Source: Planctomycetales bacterium
Lineage (GTDB): Bacteria > Planctomycetota > Phycisphaerae > SM23-33
Assembly: GCA_030631085.1 (NCBI GenBank)
Contig: DAOVLV010000098.1
Span: forward strand, 1 to 6,763
Length of the DNA: 6,763 nucleotides
Direction: 5' to 3'
In this document: positions 5,510 to 6,763 of the stretch, piece after piece
Position numbering within the stretch: the first letter of the stretch is position 1
Layout of the letters: each line of letters begins with the position of its first letter
Translations under genes and position numbers: made by a program
The notes under the pieces: model-generated
Databases searched by the model: none
Seen by the model: the letters and a program-made list of their open reading frames with translations, nothing else
What the model was told of the DNA's origin: nothing

Positions 5510-6763
5510 TCATTCATAAGTCCGCACGCCTTCCTTCCCCCGGCGGGATTGGCGTTTGGCGCGACGGAAATGTTTGCCGCCCCATTCGGTCGGGTAGCGA
5601 CCCGTTATACAGCCGGTGCATAACCTTTTTGAGTCGATCCCGATACATTCGGCGACATCTTCAGCCGAGAGGTATCGCAGGCTGTCGATCTTCAGCACTT
5701 TTGCCATTCGTTTGTGCATTTCCGGCGTGGGCGTGCCTTTGTAATTTCGGCCCGCGAATTTCGGCGCGAATAACTCGCCCATCCGGGACATATCGATTCC
5801 GTAGAAGCACGGCGCGACGATAGGCGGGCAGGCGACGCGGACGTGAACCTCTTTGACCCGCCCCTGGTTACGAATCTGATCGGCCAATGCCCGCAAGGTT
5901 GTCGAGCGGACGATGGAATCTTCCACGAGGAAGACCCGCTTGCCGGCAAGTATCGCCGGAAGCGGAGTATATTTCCCCTGGACGCTCCGTCTTCGCGTAC
6001 CGCTGGGCTGGATGAACGTTCTGCCGATATAGCGATTACGAATAAGCCCCTCGACGCACGGGACGCCGAGCGAGAAAGCGAATGAATCCGCAGCGGCCTT
6101 GGCTGTGTCCGGGACCGGAACTACTACGCAGGAGGAGTCTATCTTTTCGGTCTCCATCTCCGCCAGTCGCCTGCCTGAATTCGCCCTGGCCATATACACG
6201 CTCGAACCGTCCATTGTGCTGGCGACGTTGGAGAAATACACCCACTCGAAGAAGCAATGCGAGCAGCGATGATTTGGCGCGAACCGCTCGAAGCGGAGTT
6301 TCCCGTTTTCAACAATCGCCATCTCGCCCGGCGGCAGCGACTTGATGTCGGTAAAGCCGAGATTGGACAAGGCAACCGACTCGCTGGCGGCGGCGAAAAG
6401 ATTGCCCTTTTTCGCCCAACTCATCGGGCGGATTCCCAGCGGGTCGCGCGCGACGAACATCCGCCCCATCGCGTCGAGGAAGGCGATGTTGTATGCCCCG
6501 TCGAAATCCCGTCCCAGTGAGGCCATTACCTTGCGCAGGTCCGGCGGGCTGTCGCCGCGAAGGCGATAGGACATGGCATGCATGATCATTTCGGTGTCTG
6601 TGTCGAGCGTGAAATGGTAGTGCCGCCTCGCCAGCAGGCGATCGCGCAAGTCGGTATAGTTGGCCAGTTGTCCGTTGAAGGCGAATGAGAACCATTTCCA
6701 AAGTCGGCCGTGGTGGCGCTCGAACGGCTGGGCGTAGCGGACGTCATCCTCGCCGCAGGTCGC
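5510..6763 (-). CDS. purF: Amidophosphoribosyltransferase, N-terminus beyond the window
   Basis: PurF makes 5-phosphoribosylamine from PRPP and glutamine, the first committed step of purine synthesis. The frame is open to the right edge, giving 417 visible residues; the N-terminal part of the glutaminase domain with its catalytic Cys is missing. Visible glutaminase elements are FNGQLANY (29-36), TLDTDTEMI (52-60) and ARDPLGIRP (105-113). The phosphoribosyltransferase domain shows the flexible loop RNRYIGRTFIQP (242-253) and the PRPP loop VFLVEDSIVRSTT (277-289), where the usual DDSIVRGTT reads EDSIVRSTT. Cysteines in RCSHCF (167, 170), APCFYG (319) and CTGC (382, 385) match regions that carry 4Fe-4S ligands in the Bacillus subtilis enzyme, so a cluster is plausible. 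RYPTE (389-393) marks the conserved C-terminus. A TTG at 6649 is not the start, because homology runs on upstream of it. It is the upstream gene of the minus-strand unit, 24 bases before the URO-D-like gene. Confidence 0.94.
   Translation of the reverse strand, partial: ATCGEDDVRYAQPFERHHGRLWKWFSFAFNGQLANYTDLRDRLLARRHYHFTLDTDTEMIMHAMSYRLRGDSPPDLRKVMASLGRDFDGAYNIAFLDAMGRMFVARDPLGIRPMSWAKKGNLFAAASESVALSNLGFTDIKSLPPGEMAIVENGKLRFERFAPNHRCSHCFFEWVYFSNVASTMDGSSVYMARANSGRRLAEMETEKIDSSCVVVPVPDTAKAAADSFAFSLGVPCVEGLIRNRYIGRTFIQPSGTRRRSVQGKYTPLPAILAGKRVFLVEDSIVRSTTLRALADQIRNQGRVKEVHVRVACPPIVAPCFYGIDMSRMGELFAPKFAGRNYKGTPTPEMHKRMAKVLKIDSLRYLSAEDVAECIGIDSKRLCTGCITGRYPTEWGGKHFRRAKRQSRRGKEGVRTYE

Noticed and set aside
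6647..6649. TTG as the start of purF
   Set aside because: The frame stays open to the window edge and the upstream residues (FNGQLANY) are conserved glutaminase-domain sequence, so the gene is cut by the window rather than starting here.

Overview
The window looks like ordinary chromosomal DNA from a free-living bacterium, at roughly 55% GC by eye, with densely packed genes, short spacers and mostly Shine-Dalgarno-led starts. I favour a Planctomycetota member, perhaps Phycisphaerae. This rests on recollection: URO-D-like methyltransferases of the same C-terminal type, this style of PurF and small secreted proteins with Thr/Arg/Pro tails are all familiar there. No rRNA or marker comparison is possible here, so the placement is tentative. 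I see no mobile element, CRISPR array, tRNA, rRNA or phage gene.

The left half (1-2748) is on the plus strand. It holds the C-terminal end of a site-2-protease-like M50 membrane metallopeptidase cut by the window edge, then trpS (tryptophanyl-tRNA synthetase), scpA (kleisin subunit of the SMC-ScpAB condensin) and a RidA/YjgF-family deaminase. A good sigma70-like promoter lies in the 99-base gap before trpS. The trpS-scpA gap is 14 bases, and scpA overlaps the RidA gene by 38 bases, so trpS-scpA-ridA is probably one transcription unit. M50-trpS-scpA is an order I recall from several phyla, usually followed by scpB; here the RidA gene sits in that place.

The right half (2732-6763) is on the minus strand and reads from right to left: purF (amidophosphoribosyltransferase, N-terminus beyond the window), a uroporphyrinogen-decarboxylase-family protein of the corrinoid/methyltransferase type, a cysteine-rich flavin-reductase-like flavoprotein, and an unrecognised secreted protein. 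Spacers are 24, 24 and 57 bases, so this is probably a second operon. The two units converge and their last genes overlap tail to tail by 17 bases.

No gene-free stretch exceeds 100 bases. The first unit combines translation, chromosome organisation and metabolite repair. The second links the first step of purine synthesis to two probable redox or one-carbon enzymes of unknown substrate. I found no clear new system. The points most worth checking are the flavin-reductase/URO-D pairing behind purF, the nine cysteines of the flavoprotein, the Cys-to-His change in the URO-D-like metal site, the unrecognised secreted protein, and the ScpA-RidA overlap.
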